A DNA stretch of 64,000 nt from Burkholderia sp. WP9 (GTDB lineage: Bacteria; Pseudomonadota; Gammaproteobacteria; Burkholderiales; Burkholderiaceae), in assembly GCF_900104795.1 (NCBI RefSeq), contig NZ_FNTG01000001.1, positions 1,550,001 to 1,614,000 on the forward strand. The letters are read 5' to 3'. Shown here piece by piece: positions 51,765 to 62,074 of this stretch (position 1 is the stretch's first letter; each line of letters starts with the position of its first letter). The notes below the pieces were generated by a model that was not told where the DNA came from, did no database searches, and worked only from the letters and a program-made list of their open reading frames with translations. Made by a program: the position numbers and the translations under genes.

Positions 51765-52304
51765 GCCTGCTTTTGACCGGTAAGTCCTTGCGGACGGGTT
51801 GAGAGGCAGGTTCGTGCGCACGTGAGCAATTGCTCGCGACCTCGTCACGCCCTGTCCCTTGTACGAGGATCCGTGAGGAACATTCTTGCTCCCCATCGCA
51901 AGGCATGTCAATGCTTGTTCCCGATTTTGCCGCAGTGCGATAGTTTTTTAATTATCGTTTTCCCTGTGTAGCAGATCGCGCTTTTGGGCCATGGGAGATT
52001 CAACGCAGCCGCGAACGAAAAAAGCTCCCATATTGCATAGGTTTATGCGCACTTATCCGTTCGTCTGCGAACAGTTTCTGCGGCAGATTCACGCATCGCA
52101 GGCAATTCCGGCAGCGCAGCAAAAACACATGCGGCGTCTCCCAATAAACCCTCATACGCGTGCTCGTAAGAATGCCGCGGCAATGCTCTGACGTAGCCTG
52201 CCGGCACGATGACGTCGACCTCGCCGAACGTCATTCGCGTGTGCCGGTGTGTGTCTTCTGCATTGACAGCAAGAGCGCCGCGCGGGGCGGCGTCGCGAGC
52301 AGGA
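51765..52304. other. phaC leader and 540-bp region upstream
   Basis: It holds the phaC promoter and an untranslated leader of about 110 nt. Beyond 51912 there is an AT-rich patch (around 51940-51965, with TTTTTTAATTATCG). About 340 bp then run up to the pgeF stop, where no gene is supported. A 66-codon plus-strand frame at 51991 lacks a convincing ribosome-binding site and family features. Confidence 0.5.
51882..51911 (-). promoter_or_regulatory. sigma-70 promoter of the pha operon
   Basis: The minus strand reads TTGACA (51906-51911), an 18-bp spacer, then AAGAAT (51882-51887). The consensus -35, 18-bp spacing and A-rich -10 resemble the known Cupriavidus phaC promoter. It implies initiation near 51875. 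Confidence 0.7.
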
Positions 52305-53162
52305 CTAGTCCGCGATCGACTGCGCCTGATCGTCCAGCCAGATGAGTGCGGCCATGCGGCCGGTCTCGCGGTCGCGGCGATAGGAGTAGAAACGCTCGCG
52401 CAGCGTGACCGTGCAGAGGTCGCCGCCGACAATCTTTGTCACGCCGAGCCGCTGCAGCCGCAAACGCGCCAGCGCCGGGAGATCGGCGAGATATTTGCCC
52501 GGATTCTGCGGATGCTCGACGAATGCGTTTGCCGTGGCATCGCGTTGCGCGCCGCCCACGCCGTTCATGAACGCGTCACGCACATCTGGGCCGACTTCGA
52601 AGGCGTCGGGTCCGATCGAGGGACCGAGATAGGCATGCAATGCACTCGCCTGCACCTGCGCGAGTTCGGCGACGCGCTGCGCAGTCTGTTCTACGATGCC
52701 CGCCGCCAGTCCGCGCCACCCCGCGTGCGCCGCGCCGACCGCGCGGCCCGCCTCGTCGCACAACAGCACCGGCATGCAATCGGCCACCATCACGACGCAC
52801 ACGCTGCCAGGACGATCGGTGACGCTCGCATCGGCGCGCGTCGGCCCACCGCTCACGCGTGCCGATGCGATCACCTCTTCCGCGCGCACGATGCCGGCGC
52901 CGTGAATCTGTTCGAGCCACGCCGCCTCGCTCACGCCGGCCAGCTTCAGCAGACGTTCACGATTGGTGGCGACCGCGGCCGGATCGTCGCCGGACTTCAT
53001 GCCCAGGTTCAGGCCGCCGGGCAAATCCGCGCCGTTGTGCCAGCGGCCGAACGGCGGTTCGCTCACGCCGCCGTTACGCGTGGTGACGAGCGCGCGCACG
53101 CGCGGCGACACATTCCATGCGGGTTGCACGACATCGGCAAAGCTCAGCTCGGGCGCACTCAT
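52305..53162 (-). CDS. pgeF: peptidoglycan editing factor PgeF (YfiH, laccase-domain protein)
   Basis: The 285-residue cytoplasmic YfiH-family protein removes misincorporated serine from muropeptide precursors and was earlier called polyphenol oxidase. Zinc-site motifs are [20 protein letters not shown] and [12 protein letters not shown]. The invariant cysteine in ADCMPVL is present. Its ATG overlaps the rluD stop by 4 bp (53159-53162), the common proteobacterial rluD-yfiH arrangement, so it is translated from the rluD message. Confidence 0.93.
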   Translation of the reverse strand: MSAPELSFADVVQPAWNVSPRVRALVTTRNGGVSEPPFGRWHNGADLPGGLNLGMKSGDDPAAVATNRERLLKLAGVSEAAWLEQIHGAGIVRAEEVIASARVSGGPTRADASVTDRPGSVCVVMVADCMPVLLCDEAGRAVGAAHAGWRGLAAGIVEQTAQRVAELAQVQASALHAYLGPSIGPDAFEVGPDVRDAFMNGVGGAQRDATANAFVEHPQNPGKYLADLPALARLRLQRLGVTKIVGGDLCTVTLRERFYSYRRDRETGRMAALIWLDDQAQSIAD

Positions 53163-54442
53163 GCGTGATCGTCCTCGTCGTGTTCGTGGTCGTGGTCATC
53201 TGCACTGTCGTGTTCGTCGTGGTCGAGTGCGCCTTCATCGCCGTCCTCGTCGAACGACGCGTCGTAGTCGTCTTCTTCGTAGTACGTCTCGTCGAACTCG
53301 CCTGCGTCGTCGCGGCCGAGACCGAGCGCCGCCGACAGCGCCTGCATGTCTTCCGGCACGTCGGCACGCCACTGCATCGTGCGGCCGGTCTGCGGATGAA
53401 TCAGGCCGAGCCGCCATGCATGCAGCGCCTGGCGCGCGAAACCGCCAGGCAGCGGCGTGACCGAACGCTTGCCGCGCGCGCGCCCGTAAATCGGATCGCC
53501 GAGCAGCGGATGGCCGATGTGCGCGCAATGCACGCGAATCTGATGAGTGCGGCCGGTCTCGAGATCGCAATGAATCGCGGTCACCGGCTGGCGCTCCCAG
53601 ATCGCCGAATCGACACGCCGGAAATGCGTGCGCGCGGGCTTGCCCGACGCGCTCGTCACCACCGCCATGCGGGTGCGCTCGCGCGGATCGCGGCCGATCG
53701 GCGCGTCGATCGTGCCTTCTTCGGGCATGTTGCCCCACACCAGCGCGAGATAACGGCGCTTCACCGTGCGCGCTTGCAACTGGCGCACGAGGTCGGTCTG
53801 CGCCTCGAGCGTGCGCGCCACCACCATCAGGCCGGAGGTTTCCTTGTCGAGACGGTGCACGATGCCGGCGCGCGGCAGGCCCGCGGCAGCGTCTCCATAG
53901 CGATACAGCAGTCCGTTGAGCAGCGTGCCGCTCCAGTTGCCGGCGGCCGGATGCACGACCATACCGGCCGGCTTGTTGATGACCACCAGCGTGTCGTCTT
54001 CATAAACGATCTCGAGCGGCACCGGCTCCGGCGTGAACGCGAGCTGCTCGGGCAGCAGATCGGGCACGAGTTCGATGGTCGCGCCGAGCGGCACCGGCTG
54101 GCGGATTTTCGCGGGCTTGCCGTCGATCCGCACGCGCTCGGCTTCGATCCAGCTCTGCAGACGGTTGCGCGAGAACTCGGGGAAGACCCGCGCGAGCACC
54201 TTGTCGAGGCGCTCGCCGGCCAGTTCGTCGGGCACGACGACGCTGCGCGGCGTCTCGTCCGTCACGCGGTTCGCGACCGTCGGCACAAGGCTGGACACGG
54301 CCGCGGCGCCGAGCGCGTCGCTGCCGAGATCGTCGTCGAGGGAATCGACGCCCAACGCGTCGGAGGGGTCAGCGCTTACGCTATAATCTTTGTTGCTATT
54401 CCCGGCGCCGGTTGCGGCACCTGGAGTATTTGAGCGGGTCAT
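53159..54442 (-). CDS. rluD: 23S rRNA pseudouridine synthase RluD, with His/Asp-rich tail
   Basis: The 427-residue enzyme modifies helix 69 of 23S rRNA. An S4 RNA-binding domain ([20 protein letters not shown] near 76) precedes the catalytic domain with [13 protein letters not shown] (catalytic aspartate near 197). About 70 N-terminal residues of acidic, Ser/Asp-rich sequence precede the S4 domain. The last roughly 45 residues form an acidic, His-rich tail ([18 protein letters not shown]). Both extensions exceed the E. coli protein of about 326 residues. A -10 box for bamD lies antisense within its first codons. Confidence 0.93.
   Translation of the reverse strand: MTRSNTPGAATGAGNSNKDYSVSADPSDALGVDSLDDDLGSDALGAAAVSSLVPTVANRVTDETPRSVVVPDELAGERLDKVLARVFPEFSRNRLQSWIEAERVRIDGKPAKIRQPVPLGATIELVPDLLPEQLAFTPEPVPLEIVYEDDTLVVINKPAGMVVHPAAGNWSGTLLNGLLYRYGDAAAGLPRAGIVHRLDKETSGLMVVARTLEAQTDLVRQLQARTVKRRYLALVWGNMPEEGTIDAPIGRDPRERTRMAVVTSASGKPARTHFRRVDSAIWERQPVTAIHCDLETGRTHQIRVHCAHIGHPLLGDPIYGRARGKRSVTPLPGGFARQALHAWRLGLIHPQTGRTMQWRADVPEDMQALSAALGLGRDDAGEFDETYYEEDDYDASFDEDGDEGALDHDEHDSADDHDHEHDEDDHA
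54382..54387 (+). promoter_or_regulatory. putative -10 element for bamD inside rluD
   Basis: Perfect TATAAT on the plus strand, 94 bp before the bamD start and within the N-terminal codons of divergently transcribed rluD. The -35 region is weak. The 38-bp intercistronic gap is too short to hold both promoters, which supports internal location. Confidence 0.5.
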
Positions 54443-54480
54443 TGAGTCTGGGTCACCTGGACGTAAAGCTAGACTGGAAA

Positions 54481-55341
54481 ATGCGAGCCTTGAACACCAT
54501 CACTAAAGCGGCGATCAATTTGGCGGCCATCAAGAAGGCGGCCCGGAAAGTGGCCGGATACATTGCGTGTGCCGCAGCCGTCGCGGTTGTCGCGGCTTGC
54601 CACGGCCTGCCGGAGAAGACCGACGAAACGGCAACGTGGAACAACAACAAATTATATACGGAGGCGAACGACGCCTTGTCCGGTGGTGATTACGGCAAGT
54701 GCGCCAAGTACTTCGAAATGCTCGAGGGGCGCGATCCGTTCGGCCACTTCGCCCAGCAGGCACAGATCAATGTCGCTTACTGCAACTGGAAAGACAATGA
54801 AAACGCCGCCGCCGACCAGGCGATCGACCGCTTCATCCAGCTGCACCCGGATCATCCGGACATCGCTTACGCGTACTACCTGAAGGGCATGATCCACTTC
54901 AACGACGACCTCGGTCTGTTCGGCCGCTTCTCCGGCCAGGACATGAGCGAGCGCGATCCGAAGTCGCTGCGCGAATCGTACGACGCCTTCAAGATCGTCG
55001 TGGACAAGTACCCGAACAGCAAGTATGCGCCGGACGCAGCACAACGCATGCGCTATATCGTGAACGCGCTGGCGTCGCACGAAGTCCACGCGGCGGATTA
55101 TTACTACCGCCGCGGCGCTTATGTCGCCGCGATCAATCGCGCGCAACTGGCACTCACGCAATACAAGAACGCGCCGGCGATTGAAGACGCACTGCATATC
55201 ATGATGCTGTCGTATCAGAAGCTGAATCAGCCGCAACTGGCCGACGACACGAAGCGCGTGCTGGCCGGCACCTTCCCTGACAGCCCGTACATCACGGGTC
55301 ATGCAAGGCCGGGTACGGAAAAGTCGTGGTGGCAGTTCTAA
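54481..55341 (+). CDS. bamD: outer-membrane assembly lipoprotein BamD
   Basis: The 286-residue essential BAM-complex lipoprotein has an N-terminal leader ending with lipobox VVAAC. Five tetratricopeptide-like helical pairs follow, such as [29 protein letters not shown] and [15 protein letters not shown]. The motif [10 protein letters not shown] is typical. ATG 54481 gives MRALNTITK with a basic n-region. The longer frame begins in the rluD start area. It is divergent from rluD and closed by a terminator. Confidence 0.95.
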   Translation: MRALNTITKAAINLAAIKKAARKVAGYIACAAAVAVVAACHGLPEKTDETATWNNNKLYTEANDALSGGDYGKCAKYFEMLEGRDPFGHFAQQAQINVAYCNWKDNENAAADQAIDRFIQLHPDHPDIAYAYYLKGMIHFNDDLGLFGRFSGQDMSERDPKSLRESYDAFKIVVDKYPNSKYAPDAAQRMRYIVNALASHEVHAADYYYRRGAYVAAINRAQLALTQYKNAPAIEDALHIMMLSYQKLNQPQLADDTKRVLAGTFPDSPYITGHARPGTEKSWWQF

Positions 55342-55374
55342 GCCGCGCCGCGTACTGAAAAGCAGCAGGAATAA

Positions 55375-55406
55375 AAAAACGCCACGACTTCGGTCGTGGC
55401 GTTTTT
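55375..55406. terminator. bidirectional terminator with TTCG tetraloop
   Basis: AAAAACGCCACGAC (55375-55388), TTCG, GTCGTGGCGTTTTT (55393-55406): a perfect 14-bp stem with A and T tracts at the two ends. It serves converging bamD and rlmD. Confidence 0.95.
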
Positions 55407-55491
55407 GTTTGTGCGCTGCCTTTTGCCTCTGCCTTACGCTGCCTTAGGCCGTCGCGCTGCCGCGCAGCGCCGACGCAACCAGGCGCGCTCG

Positions 55492-56910
55492 TCAGTCCCG
55501 CTCGAACAACGCGATCGACTCCACATGCGACGTATGCGGGAACATGTTCACCACGCCCGCGCCCACCAGCCGGTAGCCCGCTTCGTGCACGAGCAGACCG
55601 GCGTCGCGCGCGAGCGTCGCCGGCGCGCACGACACGTAGACGATGCGCTTCGGCAGCGGCCCGTTGCCGCTCTGCGCGATCTCAGCCAGCGCCTTGGCGA
55701 CGGCCAGCGCGCCTTCGCGCGGCGGGTCGATGAGGAACTTGTCGAAGTGGCCGAGCGCGCGCAGGTCGTCGGCGGTGACTTCGAACAGGTTGCGGCACGC
55801 AAACGACGTATGCCCCGCCACGCCATTCAGTTCGGCATTGGCGAGCGCACGCGAAGTCAGCACCTCGCTGCCTTCGATGCCCATCACTTCCTTCGAGATC
55901 CGCGCGAGCGGCAGCGTGAAGTTGCCGATCCCGCAAAACAGATCGAGCACGCGATCGGTGCGCGCCGGCGCCAGCAGACGCAGCGCGCGGCTCACCAGCA
56001 CGCGGTTGATGGCGTGATTCACCTGGGTGAAGTCGGTCGGCTTGAACGGCATGCGAATGCCGTACTCCGGCAGCGTGTAGTCGAGCTCCACGTCGAGCGG
56101 ATAGAACGGCGTGACCGTGTCCGGGCCGCCCGGCTGCAGCCAGAACTGCACCTTGTGCTCGTCGGCGAAATCGCGCAGCACCTGCTCGTCCGCTGCTGTG
56201 ATGGGTTCGAGATTGCGCACCACCAACGCCGTCACCGACGAACCGACCGCCAGTTCGAGCTGCGGCATGCGGTCGTAGATCGACAGCTTGCGAACCATGA
56301 AGCGCAGCGGCATCAGCATGGCCGACACGTGCGGCGGCAGCACTTCGCAGGTTTTCATGTCGGCAATGTAGCTGCTCTTCTTCTCGTGGAAGCCGATCCG
56401 CATGCCGCCTTTTTCCGGCAGGAAGCGCACTGCCAGACGCGCACGGTAGCGATAACCCCAGGACGGACCGTGAATCGGCCGGAACACCGTTTCCGGGCGC
56501 AGTTTGGCGAGATGCTGGAGATTGTCTTCGAGCACGCGCTGCTTGACGGCCACCTGCGCGCGAATGTCCAGATGCTGCATCGAACAGCCGCCGCAGATAT
56601 CGAAGTACGTGCATTTCGGCTTGGTGCGGATCACGCTCTCGCGGAATACCTGAACCACTTCGGCCTGCTCGAATTTCGGCTTGCTGCGATGCGTCGAGTA
56701 GCTTACGCGTTCGCCCGGCAGCGCACCTTCGACGAAAATCACCTTGCCGGGCGAGCCGTCTTCGGTCTCGGTGCGGCCAACGCCGCGCGCTTCCATATCG
56801 AGCGAAACGATTTCAATGACCGGCTCGTTGCCGGTAACGACGTGTGCCGGCGCGGGCGGAGGCGTCTTGTGGCGCTTCGGCGCGCGGCGTTGGGGGGCAG
56901 TTCGGGACAC
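55492..56910 (-). CDS. rlmD: 23S rRNA (uracil-1939-C5)-methyltransferase
   Basis: The 472-residue SAM-dependent RNA methyltransferase has an N-terminal TRAM domain (about 28-95) and an iron-sulfur cysteine cluster in [18 protein letters not shown]-binding [16 protein letters not shown] and the catalytic cysteine in [13 protein letters not shown] also occur. The extreme N-terminus is basic ([10 protein letters not shown]). It lies 256 bp downstream of the exonuclease gene on the same strand. Confidence 0.94.
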   Translation of the reverse strand: MSRTAPQRRAPKRHKTPPPAPAHVVTGNEPVIEIVSLDMEARGVGRTETEDGSPGKVIFVEGALPGERVSYSTHRSKPKFEQAEVVQVFRESVIRTKPKCTYFDICGGCSMQHLDIRAQVAVKQRVLEDNLQHLAKLRPETVFRPIHGPSWGYRYRARLAVRFLPEKGGMRIGFHEKKSSYIADMKTCEVLPPHVSAMLMPLRFMVRKLSIYDRMPQLELAVGSSVTALVVRNLEPITAADEQVLRDFADEHKVQFWLQPGGPDTVTPFYPLDVELDYTLPEYGIRMPFKPTDFTQVNHAINRVLVSRALRLLAPARTDRVLDLFCGIGNFTLPLARISKEVMGIEGSEVLTSRALANAELNGVAGHTSFACRNLFEVTADDLRALGHFDKFLIDPPREGALAVAKALAEIAQSGNGPLPKRIVYVSCAPATLARDAGLLVHEAGYRLVGAGVVNMFPHTSHVESIALFERD

Positions 56911-57166
56911 CTGCTACTTCCTGACAAACTTGGGGGAAAGGCGAGATTGTAGACGAAGCGCCGCGCGTGGCCATCATCCGGCGCGGCGGGAATGGCCGCC
57001 AGACACATTAGCCACGATAACGGCGGTGGCGGCGGGAGACGGAGACGAACGCGCCTCACGCCGTCTCGTACCTTGCAAGCCTTTCGTGCCTTTGGAGCGA
57101 ACGGCTGCGGCGGCCTCACTGCTCTCTTCGCCCGCGGAACTCCATCATGGCTCGTCCGCGAGCGGC

Positions 57167-57943
57167 TTACTGATCGAATGCCGCTAGATATTCGGCCCAT
57201 TGCGGCGCCGTTTCCAGCGCCAGCGCGTTCTTGACGAGGTTGATCTCGTCAGCATACTCCGCGGGTGAAAACGCGCCGCGGATCAACTGGAAGCGGCAAT
57301 AGAGCAAGTACGTATTGACGACGTCGGTCTCGCAGTAATTGCGGATTTCCTCGATACGCCCTTCCTGGTACGCGTGCCACACCTGGCTGCCGTCCATGCC
57401 CATCTTGCCGGGGAAGCCGCACATCTTGGCGAGCGCGTCGAGCGGCGCGTTGGCGCGCGCCTGGTACATGGCGAGCACGTCCATCAGATCCGTGTGACGC
57501 GCGTGATAGCGGCTGATGTAGTTGTTCCACTTGAACTCGCGGTCGTCCTCGCCGAGATCCCAGAACTTGTAGGCGGGAATGCCGTTGACCAAGGCTCGGT
57601 AGTTCAACACCGGCAGGTCGAAGCCGCCGCCGTTCCACGACACGAGCTGCGGCGTGTACTTCTCGATCACGCGATAAAACGACTGCACGAGCGCCGCCTC
57701 GCCGTCTTCCAGCCTGCCGAGCGAGCGCACGCGGAAGCCGTTGTTGTCGCGGAACACGCAGGAAATTGCCGCAATCCGTTGCAGATGGTGCGGCAGGAAA
57801 TCGCCGCCGGTTTTTTCGCGGCGCGCGGCGAACGCATGCTCGGCGACTTCGGCGTCGCTCAGGTCGGCGGGCAAATCTTCGAGGCGGCGAATGCCGGCGA
57901 CATCGGGAATGGTCTCGATGTCGAAAACAAGAATCGGTGTCAT
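57167..57943 (-). CDS. predicted 3'-5' exonuclease (PolB-like DEDD family)
   Basis: The 258-residue RNase-H-fold protein has the metal-binding FDIETIPD near residue 6. SWNGGGFDLPVLNYRA near 104 and the late NYCETDVVNTYLLY complete a DEDD-type site. It matches the stand-alone exonuclease family related to DNA polymerase B proofreading domains; the substrate is unproven. ATG 57943 lies 4 nt beyond the rpoS stop with no good ribosome-binding site, so translation is probably coupled to rpoS. Confidence 0.85.
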   Translation of the reverse strand: MTPILVFDIETIPDVAGIRRLEDLPADLSDAEVAEHAFAARREKTGGDFLPHHLQRIAAISCVFRDNNGFRVRSLGRLEDGEAALVQSFYRVIEKYTPQLVSWNGGGFDLPVLNYRALVNGIPAYKFWDLGEDDREFKWNNYISRYHARHTDLMDVLAMYQARANAPLDALAKMCGFPGKMGMDGSQVWHAYQEGRIEEIRNYCETDVVNTYLLYCRFQLIRGAFSPAEYADEINLVKNALALETAPQWAEYLAAFDQ

Positions 57944-57947
57944 CAGG

Positions 57948-59030
57948 TTATAGAACGGCGTCCTTCCGAACACCGTTGGAGGCAAAGAAGCGCTTCAAGC
58001 GCACGAGCGCTTCCTGTTGGATCTGGCGCACACGCTCGCGCGTGAGGCCCATTTCGTCGGCCAGCTCTTCGAGCGTGGCGGGTTCGATGTGATTCAGGCC
58101 AAAGCGGCGCTCGATCACATGCCGATGCTTGTCGGACAGCCGTGCCAGCCACGCGCGCGTGAGCGTTTCCAGTTCGCGGTGCTGCACTTCGGCATCCGGC
58201 GACTGGCTCTGATCGTCTGACAGCAGATCGAGCAGGCTGCTCGCGGGATCGAGATCGAGCGGCGCGTCCAGCGAAGCGGTGTGCTCGTTCAACGCGAGAA
58301 TGTCCGTCACTTCGTCGGTGGTCTTGCCGGTCAGATAGGCAATGTCGTCGATGCTGGCGTCGCGGCGCTCGGCGGCTTCGCCCGAGTTCATCGAATTCTT
58401 TTCCAGATGGCGCTTGGCGCGCAGCACCTGATTGAGTTCACGGATTACGTGCACCGGCAAACGGACGGTGCGCGCCTGGTTCATGATCGCGCGCTCGATA
58501 CTCTGGCGAATCCACCAGGTCGCATAGGTAGAAAACCGGAAGCCGCGCGTCGGATCGAATTTCTCGATCGCGTGCATCAGTCCGAGATTGCCTTCCTCGA
58601 TCAGATCGAGCAACGGCACGCCGCGGTTCAGGTAACCCTTCGCAATGCTGACAACGAGCCTTAAATTGCGCTCGATCATGACCTGCCGCGCCTCGAACTC
58701 GCCCGCCTTGGCAAGACGCGAATACTTCTGCTCTTCCTCGACAGTCAGAAGCGGCTTGACGCTGATACGGTTCAGGTAGTGCTGGATCGTGTCGGCCGTC
58801 AGCTCGGCTTGCAACAGCGCGCGGAAATCGTCCGCGTCCGGGGCCGCCTCGCTCGCGCTTTCGCGGGCGTCACCGCCTTCATCCGCGCCGCCCTGGCGTT
58901 CGTCGAGATCGCGCTCTTCCGCGATCTCCTCTTCCACTTCCGAAGCGCCGCTTTCATCCACCGAAGCGGACATAGCGTGGCTGATCGTCTCAGACTCGGC
59001 TTGCTGCGGCGGGCGCTTCGATTTCGGCAT
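57948..59030 (-). CDS. rpoS: RNA polymerase sigma factor RpoS
   Basis: The 360-residue stationary-phase sigma factor has a variable acidic N-terminus, then region 1.2 ([18 protein letters not shown]). Region 2 includes [18 protein letters not shown] and [19 protein letters not shown]. Region 3 and region 4 follow ([21 protein letters not shown]). The Glu/Asp-rich N-terminal 70 residues are longer than in E. coli RpoS. It follows nlpD by 11 bp, the classic locus where the main rpoS promoter lies within nlpD. Confidence 0.96.
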   Translation of the reverse strand: MPKSKRPPQQAESETISHAMSASVDESGASEVEEEIAEERDLDERQGGADEGGDARESASEAAPDADDFRALLQAELTADTIQHYLNRISVKPLLTVEEEQKYSRLAKAGEFEARQVMIERNLRLVVSIAKGYLNRGVPLLDLIEEGNLGLMHAIEKFDPTRGFRFSTYATWWIRQSIERAIMNQARTVRLPVHVIRELNQVLRAKRHLEKNSMNSGEAAERRDASIDDIAYLTGKTTDEVTDILALNEHTASLDAPLDLDPASSLLDLLSDDQSQSPDAEVQHRELETLTRAWLARLSDKHRHVIERRFGLNHIEPATLEELADEMGLTRERVRQIQQEALVRLKRFFASNGVRKDAVL

Positions 59031-59041
59031 GGTCGTATCGC

Positions 59042-59986
59042 TTATTGCGGCGGCAAATACTTCAGTGGGTCGACAGGTTTACCCTGCCGGCGAACTTCGA
59101 AATGCAACATCACGCGGTCGGAATCGCTATTGCCCATCTCAGCGATCTTCTGCCCCTTCGTCACCGCATCCCCCTCTTTTACCATCAAAGAGCGGTTGTG
59201 TGCATACGCGGTGAGATAAGTTGCATCATGCTTGATGATAATGAGATTACCGTAACCACGCAGCCCATTTCCGGCATAAACCACGCGACCATCCGCCGAC
59301 GCCTTCACCGCATCACCCGCGGCGCCGCCGATATTCACGCCCTTGTTGGTCGAGTCGTTGAAGGTGCCGAGCAGCGGCCCACGCACCGGCCAGGCGAACG
59401 CCACGTTGCCGGATGCACCGGTGTTCGAGTCGCTCGCCGCGCCCGGGTTGGCCGGCGGCGCCGACGACGCGTTGTTGGCGGCCGACCCGTAGAGCGGCGG
59501 TGCCGCGACACCCGCGGTCGCACCCGTGGCCGGCGCCGTGCTGCCGAGCGGCGCGCTCTGCACCGAAGCGCTGCCGCCGATCGGCGCGGTCGAGACACCC
59601 GGCGTGAGCGCCGCGGTGTTCGCACCCGGCGGTACGACACGCAACAACTGGTCGACTTCGATCTGATTCGGGTTGGTCAGATTGTTCCAGGCCGAAATGT
59701 CGCGGTAGTTCTGGCCGTTCTCCAGCGCGATCCGATACAGCGTGTCGCCCGGCTTCACGCGATAGTAGCCCGGCGGCGGCGGACCGAGCGGCACGGCCGG
59801 CTGCGCTGCTTGCGTGCTGAGCGTGCCGCCGCCGGAGCGGTCGACGACCGGCGCCTGGTCGAGCCGGGATGCACAGGCCGTCATCAACAGGGACAAGGCG
59901 AGCACGCACACGCTGCGCTGGGTTACGGTCATGGGGGCATTCAGTCTGGTTCTTTGCATCGCGCGCAACATACTCATCGGTGTCAA
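59042..59986 (-). CDS. nlpD: NlpD lipoprotein, LysM and degenerate LytM domains
   Basis: The 314-residue outer-membrane lipoprotein activates the cell-separation amidase AmiC. It has lipobox LLMTAC and a LysM domain ([20 protein letters not shown] near 78). A Ser/Ala/Gly-rich linker and a C-terminal M23 (LytM) domain from about 208 follow. The first zinc-ligand position of active M23 enzymes reads NKGVNIGG instead of HxGxD, so it is non-catalytic, as in E. coli NlpD. AYAHN and LHFEV are kept. Start overlaps the pcm stop by 4 bp. Confidence 0.93.
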   Translation of the reverse strand: MTPMSMLRAMQRTRLNAPMTVTQRSVCVLALSLLMTACASRLDQAPVVDRSGGGTLSTQAAQPAVPLGPPPPGYYRVKPGDTLYRIALENGQNYRDISAWNNLTNPNQIEVDQLLRVVPPGANTAALTPGVSTAPIGGSASVQSAPLGSTAPATGATAGVAAPPLYGSAANNASSAPPANPGAASDSNTGASGNVAFAWPVRGPLLGTFNDSTNKGVNIGGAAGDAVKASADGRVVYAGNGLRGYGNLIIIKHDATYLTAYAHNRSLMVKEGDAVTKGQKIAEMGNSDSDRVMLHFEVRRQGKPVDPLKYLPPQ

Positions 59987-61083
59987 ATCACTCCGGATTT
60001 TAAGGGTACAAAGAAAACGCGATCAAGCCGCGACTCGCGCCACTGCGCGGGTCCGAGGCGCTCGACCAGAGTCAGCACCTGGTTCTGGCCGTCCTGCGAG
60101 CCGACCGGCGCGACCAGACGGCCGCCGATCGCGAGTTGTTCAAGTAAGGCTTGCGGTACGTCGAGCCCCGCCGCGGCGATCACAATCGCGTCGAACGGTC
60201 CCGCCGACGGCAAACCGAGCCGCCCATCGCCGTAGTGCAGGCGGATGTTCGGAATGCGCAGCGGGCGCAAGTTTGTCTTCGCGCGCTCCGACAGCGGCTT
60301 GATACGTTCGATCGAGTACACCTCGCGCGCGACCTGGCTCAGCACGGCCGCCTGATAACCGCAGCCGGTGCCGATTTCCAGCACGTTATTCAGCGTGCGG
60401 CCGGCGGCGGCCAGTTCGATCATGCGGGCGACGACCGAGGGCTTGGAAATCGTCTGGTGATGGCCGATCGGCAATGCGGCATCTTCATAGGCCTGAGCCG
60501 CCAGACCCGGATCGACGAACATGTGGCGCGGCACCACCGACATCGCGTTCAACACGCGCTGATCGGTCACGCCGTTCGCACGCAGGCGTTCGACCATCCG
60601 TTCGCGAACCCGTTCCGAAGTCAGCGCCAATGCGCCGCTCATCGCGCCGCTCAACGCGACGTTCGGCGCGGCACTGCGCTCGGTTGAGCGGGTGGCAGGC
60701 TTGGCCGGCGCCGGCTGCGACGCGGGGCGCGCAGTCGAATTCGGCACGGCGACCTTGGCCGGCGCTTTCATTGGCGCTTTCACTGGTGCGCTCGCCGGCG
60801 CTTTGGCGGAAGACGCGGCCAGCGGCTTTGGCGGCGTTGCCGCCGAGGGCTTGGCTTGCGGCTTCGCGTGCGCCGCGGTGTGCGACCTCGCCTGTTGCTT
60901 CGATTGGGATTGACCCGTGGAACCAAGCGACGCGTTCTTCGCGGCTTGCGGACGTGCGTTCAGCGCCGCGCTCGCAGCCAGCGTCGCCGCGCGTATTTCG
61001 CCCGGGCGCCCTTCGGCCCGGCGCGGTTCCCGCACCAGGTCCTCGAGGCCGAGCGGAAAGCGCTTGGCGCGCTCGTTCGTCAT
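59983..61083 (-). CDS. pcm: protein-L-isoaspartate O-methyltransferase with long N-terminal extension
   Basis: The catalytic part (about 155-366) methylates isoaspartyl residues in damaged proteins. Motifs are [41 protein letters not shown] and [10 protein letters not shown]. coli Pcm has about 208 residues; this product has 366. The extra 155 N-terminal residues are Ala/Pro/Lys/Ser-rich and low in complexity ([14 protein letters not shown]). The gene overlaps surE upstream and nlpD downstream by 4 bp each, so the extension lies within a tight operon and is read through. Confidence 0.92.
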   Translation of the reverse strand: MTNERAKRFPLGLEDLVREPRRAEGRPGEIRAATLAASAALNARPQAAKNASLGSTGQSQSKQQARSHTAAHAKPQAKPSAATPPKPLAASSAKAPASAPVKAPMKAPAKVAVPNSTARPASQPAPAKPATRSTERSAAPNVALSGAMSGALALTSERVRERMVERLRANGVTDQRVLNAMSVVPRHMFVDPGLAAQAYEDAALPIGHHQTISKPSVVARMIELAAAGRTLNNVLEIGTGCGYQAAVLSQVAREVYSIERIKPLSERAKTNLRPLRIPNIRLHYGDGRLGLPSAGPFDAIVIAAAGLDVPQALLEQLAIGGRLVAPVGSQDGQNQVLTLVERLGPAQWRESRLDRVFFVPLKSGVI

Positions 61084-61838
61084 GAAGCGCCGCTGCCGGC
61101 GCGCACCCAGTCGCGCGCTGCGGGCAGCATTTGCGTGTGGGTCAAGTCGAGCTGCAGCGGCGTGATCGACACATGGCCGTTGGCGACGGCGTGAAAGTCG
61201 GTGCCTTCGCTCGCGTCGCGCGCGCTGCCCGCCGGCCCGATCCAGTAGATCGGTTCGCCGCGCGGATTGGTTTGCCGGATCACCGGCTGCGACGGATGCC
61301 GCTTGCCGAGACGCGTAATCTGCCAGTCGCCGAGCTGCTCGTAGGGCAAATTCGGAATGTTGACGTTTAGAAGCGGATGTCCCGGCAACGGCTGCTCGAG
61401 ATAATGGGCGACGATTTCGGTGGCGACGCGCACGGCGTCTTCGAGATGCACCCAGTCTTTATCGACCAGCGAGAACGCGATGGCCGGCACACCGAACATG
61501 ATCCCCTCGGTGGCGGCGGCGACGGTGCCGGAATAGAGCGTGTCTTCGCCCATGTTCTGACCGTTGTTGATGCCCGAGACCACCAGGTCCGGCGTATGGT
61601 CGAGCATGCCCGTGAGCGCGATGTGCACCGAGTCGGTGGGCGTGCCGTTCACGTAGTAGAAACCATTGGCCGAACGCAGTACCGAGAGCGGCCGCGAGAG
61701 CGTCAAGGAATTCGACGCGCCGCTGCAATTCTGTTCGGGTGCCATCACGGTGACGTCCGCGATCGGCTTGAGCGCTTCGTAAAGCGCGGCAAGGCCGGGC
61801 GCCAGATAACCGTCGTCATTGCTGAGTAGGATTCGCAT
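61080..61838 (-). CDS. surE: 5'-nucleotidase SurE (stationary-phase survival)
   Basis: The 252-residue metal-dependent nucleotidase/exopolyphosphatase has the N-terminal metal site [16 protein letters not shown] (D8, D9). [25 protein letters not shown] and the C-terminal IDLT-like segment [12 protein letters not shown] are also present. ATG 61838 gives the typical first residue before RILLSNDDG. Upstream codons in the longer frame look unrelated. It is first in surE-pcm-nlpD-rpoS. Confidence 0.95.
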   Translation of the reverse strand: MRILLSNDDGYLAPGLAALYEALKPIADVTVMAPEQNCSGASNSLTLSRPLSVLRSANGFYYVNGTPTDSVHIALTGMLDHTPDLVVSGINNGQNMGEDTLYSGTVAAATEGIMFGVPAIAFSLVDKDWVHLEDAVRVATEIVAHYLEQPLPGHPLLNVNIPNLPYEQLGDWQITRLGKRHPSQPVIRQTNPRGEPIYWIGPAGSARDASEGTDFHAVANGHVSITPLQLDLTHTQMLPAARDWVRAGSGAS

Positions 61839-62074
61839 GCGGCGATTGTAACCGAGGAAAGAAGACGCGCGAACGACACGGCGGCCCATGCGCATGCGGT
61901 ATGCAATGCGCACGCGCGGGAATCGCGCTTACCCCGCGCGAGTCGTTTGCCGCACGCGCATCGATCACCCGACAACCGTCCCGATGAGCGCAGGCAAGAC
62001 AGTAAAAACGCACGATCGTGCTGATTGCTTTAGACTCAGAATACTTGCGAACCCCTGATCGACATGGAGACACG

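Noticed and set aside
51991..52191. A 66-codon plus-strand frame between phaC and pgeF
   Set aside because: No convincing ribosome-binding site and no protein-like hydrophobic pattern; left as intergenic.
59208..59340. NlpD as an active zinc endopeptidase
   Set aside because: The first zinc-ligand segment reads NKGVNIGG, so the metal site is incomplete; an amidase-activator role is more likely.
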